Source: DAOUJW01 sp965218945 (GTDB taxonomy: Bacteria; Chloroflexota; Dehalococcoidia; Lucifugimonadales; UBA2985). Taken from it: DNA of 64,000 nt. The position numbers and the translations under genes were made by a program. The stretch is taken from assembly GCA_965218945.1 (NCBI GenBank), contig OZ244718.1:2666001-2730000 (forward strand), in the 5' to 3' direction. The notes beneath the pieces were generated by a model. That model was not told where the DNA came from, searched no databases, and worked only from the letters and a program-made list of their open reading frames with translations. Below, one piece after another: positions 22,561 to 30,381 of the stretch. How positions within the stretch are numbered: position 1 is the stretch's first letter; the number at the start of each line of letters is the position of its first letter.

Positions 22561-22640
22561 CCCCGATCGTAGTCGGGGACATAACTTGATGCGGGGGCGG
22601 GCATCCAGGGGGAGTTGGGCGCTCCCTGACCGATCGGGAG
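22561..22640. repeat. REP-like intergenic palindromes
   Basis: CCCCGA-TCGTAG-TCGGGG at 22,561-22,578 is a perfect 6-bp hairpin. GGGCATCCAGGGG near 22,600 is the reverse complement of the segment at about 9395-9408, and CTCCC/GGGAG at 22,622-22,640 forms another hairpin. The arrangement mirrors the repeat at 9402-9479. Confidence 0.6.
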
Positions 22641-22671
22641 TACGATTGATGCGCCATGCCCGTGCGGTAAA

Positions 22672-22701
22672 CTGACCATACGGACAGGCTGCTGGTATAA
22701 T
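22672..22701 (+). promoter_or_regulatory. Promoter of the restriction-modification pair
   Basis: A perfect TATAAT at 22,696-22,701 is preceded at 18 bases by CTGACC (22,672-22,677), a 4-of-6 match to the -35 box. The transcript would start near 22,708. Confidence 0.5.
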
Positions 22702-22732
22702 GTAAGCTAAGTAGGAATTGGAGAACATCGCT

Positions 22733-23974
22733 TTGAAAGATTTCACGAAGCCTGTCCCACAAGCGCTTCTAAATATAGAGCGCAAGACGCGCTCCAACCT
22801 CTTTGCTTGGCGTGGACAGTTTTCACCTCAACTCATTGAGTGTTTACTAGAAGCATATTGTCTACCAGGGTCAGTAGTACTTGATCCTTTCGCCGGTAGT
22901 GGCACTGTGCTGTACGAAACATCAAAAAAACATCTGAAGGCTTTTGGATATGAGATTGCTCCATCAGCTTGGTGTTTTAGTAAGGTATATGAGTTTGCAA
23001 ACGTACCTTCTGCAGAACGAGATGAAACCATATCAGAACTAAGGGACAGAATTGATGCCGAGTTTCCAATAATGATTTTCTCGGAAGGTGAACTATCAGT
23101 TGAGGAGATTGAAGCAAGAATCATCCGTATTGGAGAAACCCTGAGCGACCGGGCGAAGATTTTGTTCGGCGCCCTTGTTGTTATCTTGGATATATATAAC
23201 AATCGTGTTACGAATGACTTGGTTCAAAGCAAATTCGTGTCTCTCAGTAAGTTAATCCAACGGCTTCCATATTCTAACCGACAGATCAAAGCGGATCTCC
23301 AAGATGCCAGAGCCCTGCCTCTGCAAAGCGAATCAATTGATTTCGTAATAACCTCTCCACCTTATATCAACGTCTTTAATTACCACCAAAACTATAGGCG
23401 TTCGGTAGAGATTCTCGGTTGGAATCTGCTTCATGTTGCGCGATCTGAGATTGGATCAAATCGGGCTAATCGTGGGAACCGATTTTATACAGTCGTTCAG
23501 TATTGTATTGATATGGCTGATACCCTTAACGAATTGGCTCGAGTCGTTCGTACAGGAGGCAGAGCCATAGTTATCATAGGGTACGAGTCTAAAGTTCTTG
23601 GCACACCCTTCTACAATGCAGATATCATTGAAAAACTCGCCCGTTGGTCCAATATGTTTGACATTGTCCTTCGACAGCAAAGAGTTTTTACCAATCGTTT
23701 CGGATCACCAATTCGGGAGGACGTCCTGAATCTACAGAGGATAAACGGTGGAAATGCTGAACCACAGCCTACAGCCCTCGGTCGCAGTGTTGCTATGGAA
23801 GCTCTTGATGCAGCACGGGCAACGGTGCCCTCCAAAAACTATCGTTTGCTCTCAGACGCTATTTTCCGTATAGACAAAATAATCGGCACTCCCATTTTTA
23901 ACAGCATATCCTATGCTGATTACCAGACTAGGGACAAAGTCATGATGGTAAGGGAAAGGGGGACCGCATTATGA
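22733..23974 (+). CDS. DNA methyltransferase of a type II restriction-modification system
   Basis: This protein transfers a methyl group from SAM to an exocyclic amine in DNA (N4-cytosine or N6-adenine). The SAM-binding motif I, LDPFAGSGTVLYE, is near residue 50 and the catalytic motif IV, TSPPYINVFNY, near residue 205, in that order. I take TTG 22,733 as the start because GGAGAA lies 7 bases before it; a TTG at 22,718 is in frame but its ribosome site is too close. About 413 residues result. The gene overlaps the endonuclease gene by 4 bases (ATGA). The pair is visibly richer in A/T than all neighbours, which suggests recent transfer. Confidence 0.88.
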   Translation: MKDFTKPVPQALLNIERKTRSNLFAWRGQFSPQLIECLLEAYCLPGSVVLDPFAGSGTVLYETSKKHLKAFGYEIAPSAWCFSKVYEFANVPSAERDETISELRDRIDAEFPIMIFSEGELSVEEIEARIIRIGETLSDRAKILFGALVVILDIYNNRVTNDLVQSKFVSLSKLIQRLPYSNRQIKADLQDARALPLQSESIDFVITSPPYINVFNYHQNYRRSVEILGWNLLHVARSEIGSNRANRGNRFYTVVQYCIDMADTLNELARVVRTGGRAIVIIGYESKVLGTPFYNADIIEKLARWSNMFDIVLRQQRVFTNRFGSPIREDVLNLQRINGGNAEPQPTALGRSVAMEALDAARATVPSKNYRLLSDAIFRIDKIIGTPIFNSISYADYQTRDKVMMVRERGTAL

Positions 23975-24894
23975 ATAGCAATAGTCCCGTATTTCCAACG
24001 CCTCATCTCGACAAGCTAAATGCCCTTTTGAGGAACCAAAGGCTGCCGGAAGCGGACAGAACCAGAGTTGAAGAAGCGATTCAACGTTACCGAGGGTGGA
24101 TGAAAGAGCTTGAGGATATCCAAGGCGCCCAGAAGGAGGTGGTGTGGCAACTCGTAGATGCGACGAATAGATACAAAGTATTCCTTGAACTTGACCTTAT
24201 ATTTGATAGCCCTGAGGATTTTCTCTACCGGCAGAAGGGTCAACTCAAATTAGATAACTCCATTCTTGAGGAGTTTTTACCACACCTGCTCTATAGGGGA
24301 TTGGACTTGGGAAACAGCAACATTGAGCTAGGTCCACAGAAGACGTTTGCTGGCTTGAGTTTTATGTCCTCACTTTCTCGTCTTGGCATTGGTGGACATC
24401 CCACTCTTCGGACAAAGAATCAGGACTTCTCATTGAGCAAACGCCTCTACATGATGACCTCGTTCGACAGGGACTTCAAGGAGGCGGAGCGTATTGAATC
24501 CGACTTGGGATACGTGTGTGTAGAGTGCAAAACAAACTTGGACAAGACCATGTTCCAAGAGGCTGTTGCCACAAGCCGTGATCTCAAGATGGCGATCCCT
24601 TCATCCCTGTATTTTCTAGTCTGTGATTTTCTGGACATGACTCCAGTTTCAATCACTTCTACTCACATCGATGATGTGCTTATTGTCAGGAAGGCAAAGC
24701 GCATGTCCTCGAATATGAGGCAAAGATATAGGAATGCAGAGGAGAGACGAAGGCACAGAGACGAATACGTCAGCTTTCTTACTAATTCCAGGTACTACGC
24801 TGACGTATTTCAGCGCATGGTAGACAAGGTTCAGAGTGTGTTTGATGAAGGAAATCTAGTTGAAGATCAGGTGTTGCAACAGGGCCACTTCTGA
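23971..24894 (+). CDS. Type II restriction endonuclease, Bpu10I-like
   Basis: This 307-residue protein is the probable nuclease partner of the overlapping methyltransferase. A PD-(D/E)xK-type site is visible as ESDLGYVCVECKTNLDKTMF, with Asp178, Glu185 and Lys187 placed as in this superfamily. The overall sequence recalls the Bpu10I endonuclease family (Bpu10I cuts the asymmetric CCTNAGC as a heterodimer), a recollection that needs a profile search. Only one nuclease and one methyltransferase gene are present, so either the recognition mode differs or a subunit is missing. ATGA overlap and matching A/T-rich composition tie the two genes together. Confidence 0.7.
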   Translation: MNSNSPVFPTPHLDKLNALLRNQRLPEADRTRVEEAIQRYRGWMKELEDIQGAQKEVVWQLVDATNRYKVFLELDLIFDSPEDFLYRQKGQLKLDNSILEEFLPHLLYRGLDLGNSNIELGPQKTFAGLSFMSSLSRLGIGGHPTLRTKNQDFSLSKRLYMMTSFDRDFKEAERIESDLGYVCVECKTNLDKTMFQEAVATSRDLKMAIPSSLYFLVCDFLDMTPVSITSTHIDDVLIVRKAKRMSSNMRQRYRNAEERRRHRDEYVSFLTNSRYYADVFQRMVDKVQSVFDEGNLVEDQVLQQGHF

Positions 24895-24923
24895 AATATG
24901 AGTATTGTTGACAGAGGAGCATC

Positions 24924-25298
24924 GTGAATGAAGCTATTGCACAGGCGCTTGAGAAAGACAGGCTGATCGATATAACCACTACGGGTAGAAAGAGCGGTCG
25001 TCCGCACCGCGTGGAGATAGGATTCCACGTCCTGGATGACGGGCTTTTCATCGCCGGGATTCCGGGTCGCAGGGACTGGCTGGCCAACCTGGCAGCCAAT
25101 CCGCAGTTCACCTTCCACCTGAAGGAGAGCGTTCAAATGGACATCCCGGCTACGGCCACCCTCATTACCGTGGAGTCCCAACGCCGGGAGGTGTTCGCCA
25201 AGCTCGCAGAGCGGCGGCAAGGCGGGCGTCCCATGGACGTGGATGCCTGGGTTGAGGACAGCCCTCTGATCCAGGTAGATCTGCACGCCCCGGACTAA
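24924..25298 (+). CDS. Deazaflavin/nitroreductase-type split-barrel protein (DUF385)
   Basis: The 124-residue protein belongs to the F420H2-dependent quinone reductase / nitroreductase family (Ddn-like split beta-barrel). Family-like segments are ITTTGRKSGRPHRVEI near residue 17, the GIPGRRDWLANLAANPQFTF stretch near 45-64 and a C-terminal PLIQVDL. Members reduce quinones or nitro compounds with F420 or flavin. The cofactor cannot be assigned from sequence alone. GAGGAG precedes the GTG start. The gene is the first of normal composition after the A/T-rich restriction pair. Confidence 0.82.
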   Translation: MNEAIAQALEKDRLIDITTTGRKSGRPHRVEIGFHVLDDGLFIAGIPGRRDWLANLAANPQFTFHLKESVQMDIPATATLITVESQRREVFAKLAERRQGGRPMDVDAWVEDSPLIQVDLHAPD

Positions 25299-25333
25299 CG
25301 GAGTCGCTGGAGCAATCCCGGAGGGTCTGCATA

Positions 25334-26173
25334 ATGAACGATTCCATTCCGCCGGACTTTGCAGAGTACACCGACAAGACAAGGGAGGTGTGGGACCGCC
25401 TGGCCGAGTGGTGGGACGACCGGATAGGCGACGGCAACCCGACCCAGGACCTTCTCCTGGAACCCACTACGGAGCGAATGCTGGAGCTGCAGCCCGGCGA
25501 GCGGGCGCTGGACATAGCCTGCGGAGCGGGCCGCTTCGCTCGACGCATGGCTGCCCTTGGCGCGGAGGTCGTAGCATTCGACCATTCGGAGCGGTTCATC
25601 CGGCGGGCGCGCCAACGCACAACTGAGAACGCCGACAGGATCGACTACAGGGTAATGAACGCATCCGACCCTGAGGCGCTCCAGTCGCTGGGCAAGGAGC
25701 AGTTCGACGCGGCAGTTTGCACAATGGGCCTGATGGATATGGCATCCATTGAACCGCTTATCTCCACGCTGCCGGCGCTGCTTAAGCCCGGCGGCAGGTT
25801 CGTCTTCTCCGTGACACACCCGGCCTTCAACTCAGGCAGGGCGCGCAGGATAGCCGAGGAGCAGGACCTGGACGGGGAGCTCGTAACCACATTCGGGGCC
25901 ATAGTCACCGATTACTCGATTCCATATATGCACATGGGCTTGGGGATAGTGGGACAGCCGGAGCCCCAGTACTACTTCCACAGGCCAATTGGTATGCTGT
26001 TCAACACCTGCTTCAGGCACGGATTCGTACTGGACTGGATGGAGGAGCCGTCGCTGCCGGAGGGAACGGAGGCCAGGGCGGACCGGCCTCTGAGCTGGGC
26101 GCACTTCCACAACATCCCCCAGGTGCTGGTGGCGCGAATGCGTCTAGCGGCGCCAAAGCCCCAATTGGGCTAG
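25334..26173 (+). CDS. Class I SAM-dependent methyltransferase
   Basis: This 279-residue protein has the Rossmann-type SAM domain: motif I ALDIACGAGRFARRMAALG at about 57-75, the acidic residue closing strand 2 (VVAFDHS), and FDAAVCTMGLMDM as motif IV. A C-terminal segment with FSVTHPAFNSG resembles small-molecule methyltransferases of the UbiE/Methyltransf_25 type. The substrate is unknown. GGAGGGT precedes the ATG 35 bases after the split-barrel gene, so the two may form an operon. The TAG stop lies within the CTAG target duplication of the MITE-like element that begins here, so the original C-terminus may have been changed. Confidence 0.88.
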   Translation: MNDSIPPDFAEYTDKTREVWDRLAEWWDDRIGDGNPTQDLLLEPTTERMLELQPGERALDIACGAGRFARRMAALGAEVVAFDHSERFIRRARQRTTENADRIDYRVMNASDPEALQSLGKEQFDAAVCTMGLMDMASIEPLISTLPALLKPGGRFVFSVTHPAFNSGRARRIAEEQDLDGELVTTFGAIVTDYSIPYMHMGLGIVGQPEPQYYFHRPIGMLFNTCFRHGFVLDWMEEPSLPEGTEARADRPLSWAHFHNIPQVLVARMRLAAPKPQLG

Positions 26174-26365
26174 GGCCTGTTCACGCTAATGTACCGCATT
26201 ACGTTGTCAACATACCAAATGTACAACGATAACATGGGCCTACACCTTCAATTATGAGGCTTTCGTCGCACCTTCACTCACCGTGAGAGGCTGAATGTGA
26301 CTTACTTGGGTTTATCATGCCTGCCCTCATCTTCGATGCTCTCATTTAGAGTGAACAAGCCCTAG
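26170..26365. mobile_element. MITE-like element with inverted ends and CTAG duplication
   Basis: A 196-bp stretch begins CTAG-GGCCTGTTCACGCTAA (26,170-26,189) and ends with the inverted copy TTAGAGTGAACAAGCC-CTAG (26,346-26,365). Eighteen of 20 positions match as inverted repeats. CTAG at both outer ends can be read as a 4-bp target duplication, which fits the YTAR targets of IS5-group elements. No reading frame for a transposase is present, so it would be mobilised in trans. Confidence 0.6.
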
Positions 26366-26478
26366 ACACGGTTGTTGATGTCCCCGGATTGAGTGCTTGA
26401 ACGTGACACGCCAACGTGCTACAATTATGCACGCATTGGAGACGCGAACCCGGAGGATACGACAGAGGTTGGAGTAAT
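26174..26478. other. Gene-free stretch filled by the MITE-like element and a promoter
   Basis: Apart from the element at 26,170-26,365 and the promoter at 26,397-26,425 no gene or RNA is visible. Confidence 0.6.
26397..26425 (+). promoter_or_regulatory. Promoter of the tandem HicB-like genes
   Basis: TTGAAC (26,397-26,402), exactly 17 bases and TACAAT (26,420-26,425) lie just outside the right end of the MITE-like element. Confidence 0.65.
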
Positions 26479-26868
26479 ATGAGGTATCCAGCGCTTATTG
26501 AGGGCGGAGGCGGGCACTACGGAGTCGTGTTTCCAGACATACCCGGAGTGGCATCTATGGGACACTCGGTAGATGAGGCTATCGCCAATGCCAGCGAGGT
26601 TCTTAGCGATTATGCTATTGAGATGGAGAGGGACGGCCTTCCACTCGCTGCCCCCAGCGCGTTTGAGGATGTAGAGATTCCCGAAGGCTGTGCCCTTACG
26701 TCTATACAGCTGGTCCGAGCGGAACCGGCCAATCCCATTGTGCGCCTCAACTTTGTTCTGGACGCAGGCGTCGCAAAAGCAGTGACGTCGGAAGCGCGGT
26801 GGAGGGGCATGTCCCGCAGGAAATACATTGAGTGGATGACGAAAACCCTAGAGCGGATGGGTGTATAA
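26479..26868 (+). CDS. HicB-like antitoxin-family protein (copy 1)
   Basis: This 129-residue protein opens with the degenerate RNase H-like HicB domain (MRYPALIEGGGGHYGVVFPD and IPGVASMGHSVDEAIANA). It ends with a ribbon-helix-helix-like part (VRLNFVLDAGVAKAVTSEAR, MSRRKYIEWM). HicB proteins neutralise the HicA mRNA-cutting toxin and repress their own operon. No hicA reading frame is present before or after. GGAG precedes the ATG at 26,479, which I prefer to an ATG 21 codons upstream. The next gene is a close paralogue. Confidence 0.85.
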   Translation: MRYPALIEGGGGHYGVVFPDIPGVASMGHSVDEAIANASEVLSDYAIEMERDGLPLAAPSAFEDVEIPEGCALTSIQLVRAEPANPIVRLNFVLDAGVAKAVTSEARWRGMSRRKYIEWMTKTLERMGV

Positions 26869-26909
26869 CCCCGCATTGACCCAATAATCGCGGGTTGGGA
26901 GGGCCACAT

Positions 26910-27299
26910 ATGAGGTATCCGGCTCTCGTTGAGGTCGGAGGCGAGGACTACGGAGTTGCTTTCCCGGACCTTCCCGGTTGCGTGGCCATGGGATGCACAT
27001 TAGATGAAGCTCTGGTAAACGCTCAAGACGCCCTGCAAGACTGGATGAACAGCATGGAAGAGCATGGGAATCCTATCCCGCCTCCCAGCGCGCTTGAGGA
27101 TGTGGAAGTCCCTAAAGGCTGCGCCCTGATGTCCATTCTGGTAGTCCGGGAAGCGCCAGACCAACCCAGCGTTCGCCTCAACCTTGTCTTGGACGCAGAC
27201 GTAGCGAATACAATAACCTCGCAGGCCCGGCGCAGGGGAATGTCCCGCAAGAACTATATAGCGTGGATGATGAAAACCCTGGCGCGCATGGGCGTATAG
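26910..27299 (+). CDS. HicB-like antitoxin-family protein (copy 2)
   Basis: This is a second 129-residue HicB-like protein, aligning end to end with copy 1 (MRYPALVEVGGEDYGVAFPD, LPGCVAMGCTLDEALVNAQD, then MSRKNYIAWMMKTLARMGV). The N-terminal pseudo-RNase H fold and the C-terminal ribbon-helix-helix are both kept. GGGAGG lies 8 bases before the ATG. The 41-base spacing and equal length show a tandem gene duplication. Without hicA in the neighbourhood, the pair may act as orphan regulators or control a distant toxin. Confidence 0.85.
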   Translation: MRYPALVEVGGEDYGVAFPDLPGCVAMGCTLDEALVNAQDALQDWMNSMEEHGNPIPPPSALEDVEVPKGCALMSILVVREAPDQPSVRLNLVLDADVANTITSQARRRGMSRKNYIAWMMKTLARMGV

Positions 27300-27380
27300 C
27301 TCCCCATCGACCCTGTACGCAGTCGCATAACAGCCTAACCCCTTTCAGGTCACACCACGGCCGGAGACCAGCGCTCTCCT

Positions 27381-27406
27381 TTACACCGCCATTGCATACG
27401 GTGTAA
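27381..27406. promoter_or_regulatory. Inverted repeat upstream of the phosphotriesterase gene
   Basis: TTACACCG (27,381-27,388) and CGGTGTAA (27,399-27,406) are perfect 8-bp inverted repeats around a 10-base centre. This could be an operator or, in RNA, a hairpin ending the HicB transcript. Confidence 0.4.
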
Positions 27407-27427
27407 CCTCCTGTTGTCACCGTTGCT

Positions 27428-27439
27428 ATAAGCGCTTAT
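27428..27439. promoter_or_regulatory. 12-bp palindrome just before the phosphotriesterase ribosome site
   Basis: ATAAGCGCTTAT is a perfect 12-bp palindrome that ends a few bases before the GGAGGT of the next gene. Its position fits a repressor site. Confidence 0.4.
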
Positions 27440-27453
27440 TTTGGAGGTGTGCT

Positions 27454-28404
27454 ATGCCTACCGTAAACACAGTCCTGGGTCCAGTGGACGTGAACGACCT
27501 GGGATTCACCCTGATGCACGAGCATGTGCTGAACAGCTCCGCGGGGATACCGCAGACTTTCCCGGAGCTGGTGGACCGTGACGAGGCAATCGCCCGGGGT
27601 ATAGCAGCCCTGAAGGACGCCGCGGCCGAGGGCGTACGGACCTACGTGGACGTAACCACTATGGACCTGGGCAGGGACGTAGGCGTAATCCGGGCGGTGG
27701 CTGAGCAGGTGGACGTGCACATAGTCGTGGCTACCGGGATATGGGTGGACATCCCCAGGTCCATTGCCAGGGGCGTAAGCCCGGACCAGCTGGCCAGGGC
27801 CTTCATCAGGGATATTGAGGTGGGCTTGGACGGGACGGACATCAAGCCGGGTGTCATCAAGGTTGCCACTACAGAGGAGGGCGTGACGCCGGCCAACGAG
27901 GTCGTACTGCGCGCAGCCGCCCGCGCCTCCAACCACACCGGCGTGCCCATCACTACCCATACTGCCGCCCCCGAAAGGGTGGGCAACGGCCAGGTGCGAA
28001 TCTTCCTGGAAGAGGGTGTGGACCTGAACAGGGTGTACATCGGGCACAGCAACGACACGGAGGACCTGGACTATCTATCGGGACTGATCCGGCAGGGCTG
28101 CTACCTGGGTATGGACCGCTATCCCGGAGGCCGCGTCCAGGGCCCCAAGTGGGAGGAGCGCACCCGGGTAGTTAAGGAGTTGCTGGATATGGGTCTGGTC
28201 GACCGTGTGACGCTGTCCCACGACTATCCTCTCTCCTTCCTGCTGACGCCGGAGATGAACGAGGAGCGCAATACCTACAACCCGGACGAGGTGTGCTTCA
28301 TCAACCGGGTCGTGCTCCCGCGCCTGCGAGAGCTTGGTGTCAGCGACGAGGCCATACACACCATGATGGTGGACAACCCGCGTCGCTACTTCGGCGGAGA
28401 CTAG
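27454..28404 (+). CDS. Phosphotriesterase-family metal-dependent hydrolase
   Basis: This 316-residue amidohydrolase-fold protein belongs to the phosphotriesterase group, which contains lactonases and organophosphate hydrolases. The binuclear metal site is visible in order: HxH in LMHEHV (about residue 22), the likely carbamylated Lys in GVIKVATT, His in PITTHT, His in YIGHSND and Asp in TLSHDYP. No signal peptide is present, so it is cytosolic. GGAGGT precedes the ATG. Two palindromes lie in the 150-base leader region. The true substrate is probably a lactone, which I infer from the family and not from this sequence. Confidence 0.92.
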   Translation: MPTVNTVLGPVDVNDLGFTLMHEHVLNSSAGIPQTFPELVDRDEAIARGIAALKDAAAEGVRTYVDVTTMDLGRDVGVIRAVAEQVDVHIVVATGIWVDIPRSIARGVSPDQLARAFIRDIEVGLDGTDIKPGVIKVATTEEGVTPANEVVLRAAARASNHTGVPITTHTAAPERVGNGQVRIFLEEGVDLNRVYIGHSNDTEDLDYLSGLIRQGCYLGMDRYPGGRVQGPKWEERTRVVKELLDMGLVDRVTLSHDYPLSFLLTPEMNEERNTYNPDEVCFINRVVLPRLRELGVSDEAIHTMMVDNPRRYFGGD

Positions 28405-28427
28405 CGAACTCTTGCCAGGCAGCTAGT

Positions 28428-29336
28428 CTACAGCAGTCCGCCGATGGTGAGCCAGTAGAACACTATGTAGGCGCCGGCTATCACCATGAGCCACGAGCCT
28501 ATGGGCCCAACGTAGGGCAGCATCTTGCGTATGGTGCCCAGCATGGCGCTCTTGAAGAAAGCCACGCCAAGTGTCAGCACCATGATAACTATGCCCATTC
28601 CCATTCCGTAGAGCAGGAACTGGCTCAATGAGGTGAGAATGGTGGAGGCGGCGAAGGAAGTGCCTATCACGGAGAGGAAGATGGGCAGCGTGCAGCTCAG
28701 CGAGGCTATGCCGTAGCTGATGCCAAAGAGAAAGTATCCCTTGACGTTCACCTGCCCCGGGTCTCCTATACGGGAGGCGGCATTTGCGGCGAATCCGGTG
28801 TAGAGCTTGCCGCCGCCGACCAGCCACGCGCCGGTTACGGTGAGGATTATGCCGATGCCAAGGCCCAGCCACGCCAGAACGCTCCCAACGGAGTGGAAGC
28901 CCAGGGCGATGATGGTGCCCGCTATTCCAAATAGCACGACGAGGCCGAGGGTGACGGCGCTGCCTATCTCCAAGCCCTTGAGGATTTGCTGGACGGGGTT
29001 GCGAGCGGCTTCGCCCTCGTTGTTGGCGCCAAGATACAGACCCAGGTAGGCCGGCAGCATGGCGAATCCGCAGGGGTTGACCGCGGATACCATGCCGACC
29101 GCAAAGGCGAATCCCAGGGGAGCGAACAACCCAAGATTGCCCAAGTAGGAGCCCGACATTCCGGACAGGTTCTCGATGAACATGTTGACGCCGTCCACGC
29201 CGCTGTCCCGACCCAGAATCAGCGCTCCGACGACCGCAACGCCGAGGGCCGCGGCGGCTAAGAGCAGTGGAAGGCCGAGGCTGCGCAGGTTTTGAGGCTC
29301 CCGCAGGTACGATGAGAGATTTCTGGCTATCGTCAT
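28428..29336 (-). CDS. ccdA: CcdA/DsbD-type thiol-disulfide membrane protein
   Basis: CcdA carries electrons from cytosolic thioredoxin across the membrane to extracytoplasmic thiol proteins, for cytochrome c maturation or disulfide repair. The 302-residue protein has about seven hydrophobic helices. The two redox cysteines sit in conserved contexts, AVNPCGFAMLPAYLG (Cys89) and ASLSCTLPIFLSV (Cys about 191). It lies 97 bases after the TlpA-like lipoprotein gene on the same strand. That protein is its natural electron acceptor. The N-terminal helix before residue 45 is extra compared with the shortest family members. Confidence 0.92.
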   Translation of the reverse strand: MTIARNLSSYLREPQNLRSLGLPLLLAAAALGVAVVGALILGRDSGVDGVNMFIENLSGMSGSYLGNLGLFAPLGFAFAVGMVSAVNPCGFAMLPAYLGLYLGANNEGEAARNPVQQILKGLEIGSAVTLGLVVLFGIAGTIIALGFHSVGSVLAWLGLGIGIILTVTGAWLVGGGKLYTGFAANAASRIGDPGQVNVKGYFLFGISYGIASLSCTLPIFLSVIGTSFAASTILTSLSQFLLYGMGMGIVIMVLTLGVAFFKSAMLGTIRKMLPYVGPIGSWLMVIAGAYIVFYWLTIGGLL

Positions 29337-29433
29337 GGCTCTCTAACCTCAGCTTGGATTTTAGTGGGGCGCCACACGCCTCCCCGGACAGAATGACTAT
29401 GGTTCGCTGCGGTCATTGACGGCAATAAGTCGT

Positions 29434-30078
29434 CTACTGCGCCATCAGCAGCTCGTCCGCCCTGTCATTCAGCTGCTCCTTGGTAAGGATACCGTTCCAG
29501 GTCCGGAAGACCGTCCCGTCCGTGTTGAGAAACACCGTTGTGGGCATACCCAAGACATTGTAGTCGCGGGTCACGCTTGATTCGCTGGTAAGACCGGTGG
29601 GATAGGTTATGCCCAATTCGTCAAGAAGCTCCGCGGCGTCTTCCCGGTTGCCAAGGCCCAGGTACTGCCCGATGTCAACGCCAACCAGGATGACACGGTC
29701 CATATTCTGCTCGTGGAACTCCTGGAAGTCCGGCATTTCGGCCCTGCACGGCGGGCACAGCCCGGCCCAGAAGTTCAGTATCACCGGCTTTCCGTCCGCG
29801 AAGAATTCCGAGAAGCTAAGTTCAGTCCCCGCTGTATGCTCCTCTCCAGGATAGGTCTCAATGGGGAAGTCCCGGGGCAAACTGAGCATGAGGGGAGCCG
29901 CGTCCTCAGTGGGGGACGGCACGGAGGTGGCGGGCTGTGATGTCTCAGCCGTGGAAGCAGTGGTAGGCGTATCCGGCTCAGGCGTGGGAGAAGAGGTGCA
30001 AGCTGAAAGCGCCAATGCTCCGGCGATAAGGAGGGCCACCGTTGCCATTAGCTGGGACTTGGAAAAGAACGTGCGCAT
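29434..30078 (-). CDS. TlpA/ResA-like thioredoxin-fold lipoprotein
   Basis: This 214-residue protein is an extracytoplasmic thiol-disulfide oxidoreductase. A lipoprotein signal ends in LSAC (Cys27), followed by a Pro/Thr/Ser-rich linker to about residue 62. The thioredoxin-like domain carries ILNFWAGLCPPCRAEMP with active-site C-P-P-C at 108-111 and the cis-proline LGMPTTVF. GAGGTG precedes the ATG. The next gene encodes CcdA, which would keep this site reduced, so the pair is probably used in cytochrome c maturation or protein thiol repair. Confidence 0.92.
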   Translation of the reverse strand: MRTFFSKSQLMATVALLIAGALALSACTSSPTPEPDTPTTASTAETSQPATSVPSPTEDAAPLMLSLPRDFPIETYPGEEHTAGTELSFSEFFADGKPVILNFWAGLCPPCRAEMPDFQEFHEQNMDRVILVGVDIGQYLGLGNREDAAELLDELGITYPTGLTSESSVTRDYNVLGMPTTVFLNTDGTVFRTWNGILTKEQLNDRADELLMAQ

Positions 30079-30147
30079 CCGAACACCTCACTTGTCTTGG
30101 CCTGATGTAGCAGGCTTGCGGGTCATCTGTTGCGGCAGCCGCGCACC

Positions 30148-30381
30148 CTACCTGATCTGCTCTTTGGTCAGCTGGTCTATCCTCTCCCACCGTCCGTCGT
30201 CCCTCTGGCGTTCGAGGAACGCCTGCTGAAGGCCGTAGGCGTGTGATCTCCTCATCCTCTTGACCACCTCAAGGTAGTGCTTGCGCGCCTCTTCCTCTTC
30301 GTCGTGCTCAAAGGTGTCGCCTTTGACGGACTTTTCGCCGCCCTCTGTGGACACCACTCTGGCCATTACTCGGAATCGCAT
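30148..30381 (-). CDS. Small basic hypothetical protein
   Basis: This 77-residue protein is rich in charged residues (EHDEEEEARKHYLEVVKRMR, QRDDGRWERIDQLTKEQIR) and starts with a strand (MRFRVMARVVSTEGG). No membrane segment or known motif is seen. GGAGAGAG precedes the ATG. It lies downstream of rpoD on the same strand. Function is unknown. Confidence 0.65.
   Translation of the reverse strand: MRFRVMARVVSTEGGEKSVKGDTFEHDEEEEARKHYLEVVKRMRRSHAYGLQQAFLERQRDDGRWERIDQLTKEQIR

Noticed and set aside
22442..22762. 107-residue N-terminal extension of the NUDIX frame
   Set aside because: A TTGACG-17-TAGAAT promoter lies inside it, and the stretch contains intergenic hairpins and overlaps the promoter of the divergent methyltransferase gene.
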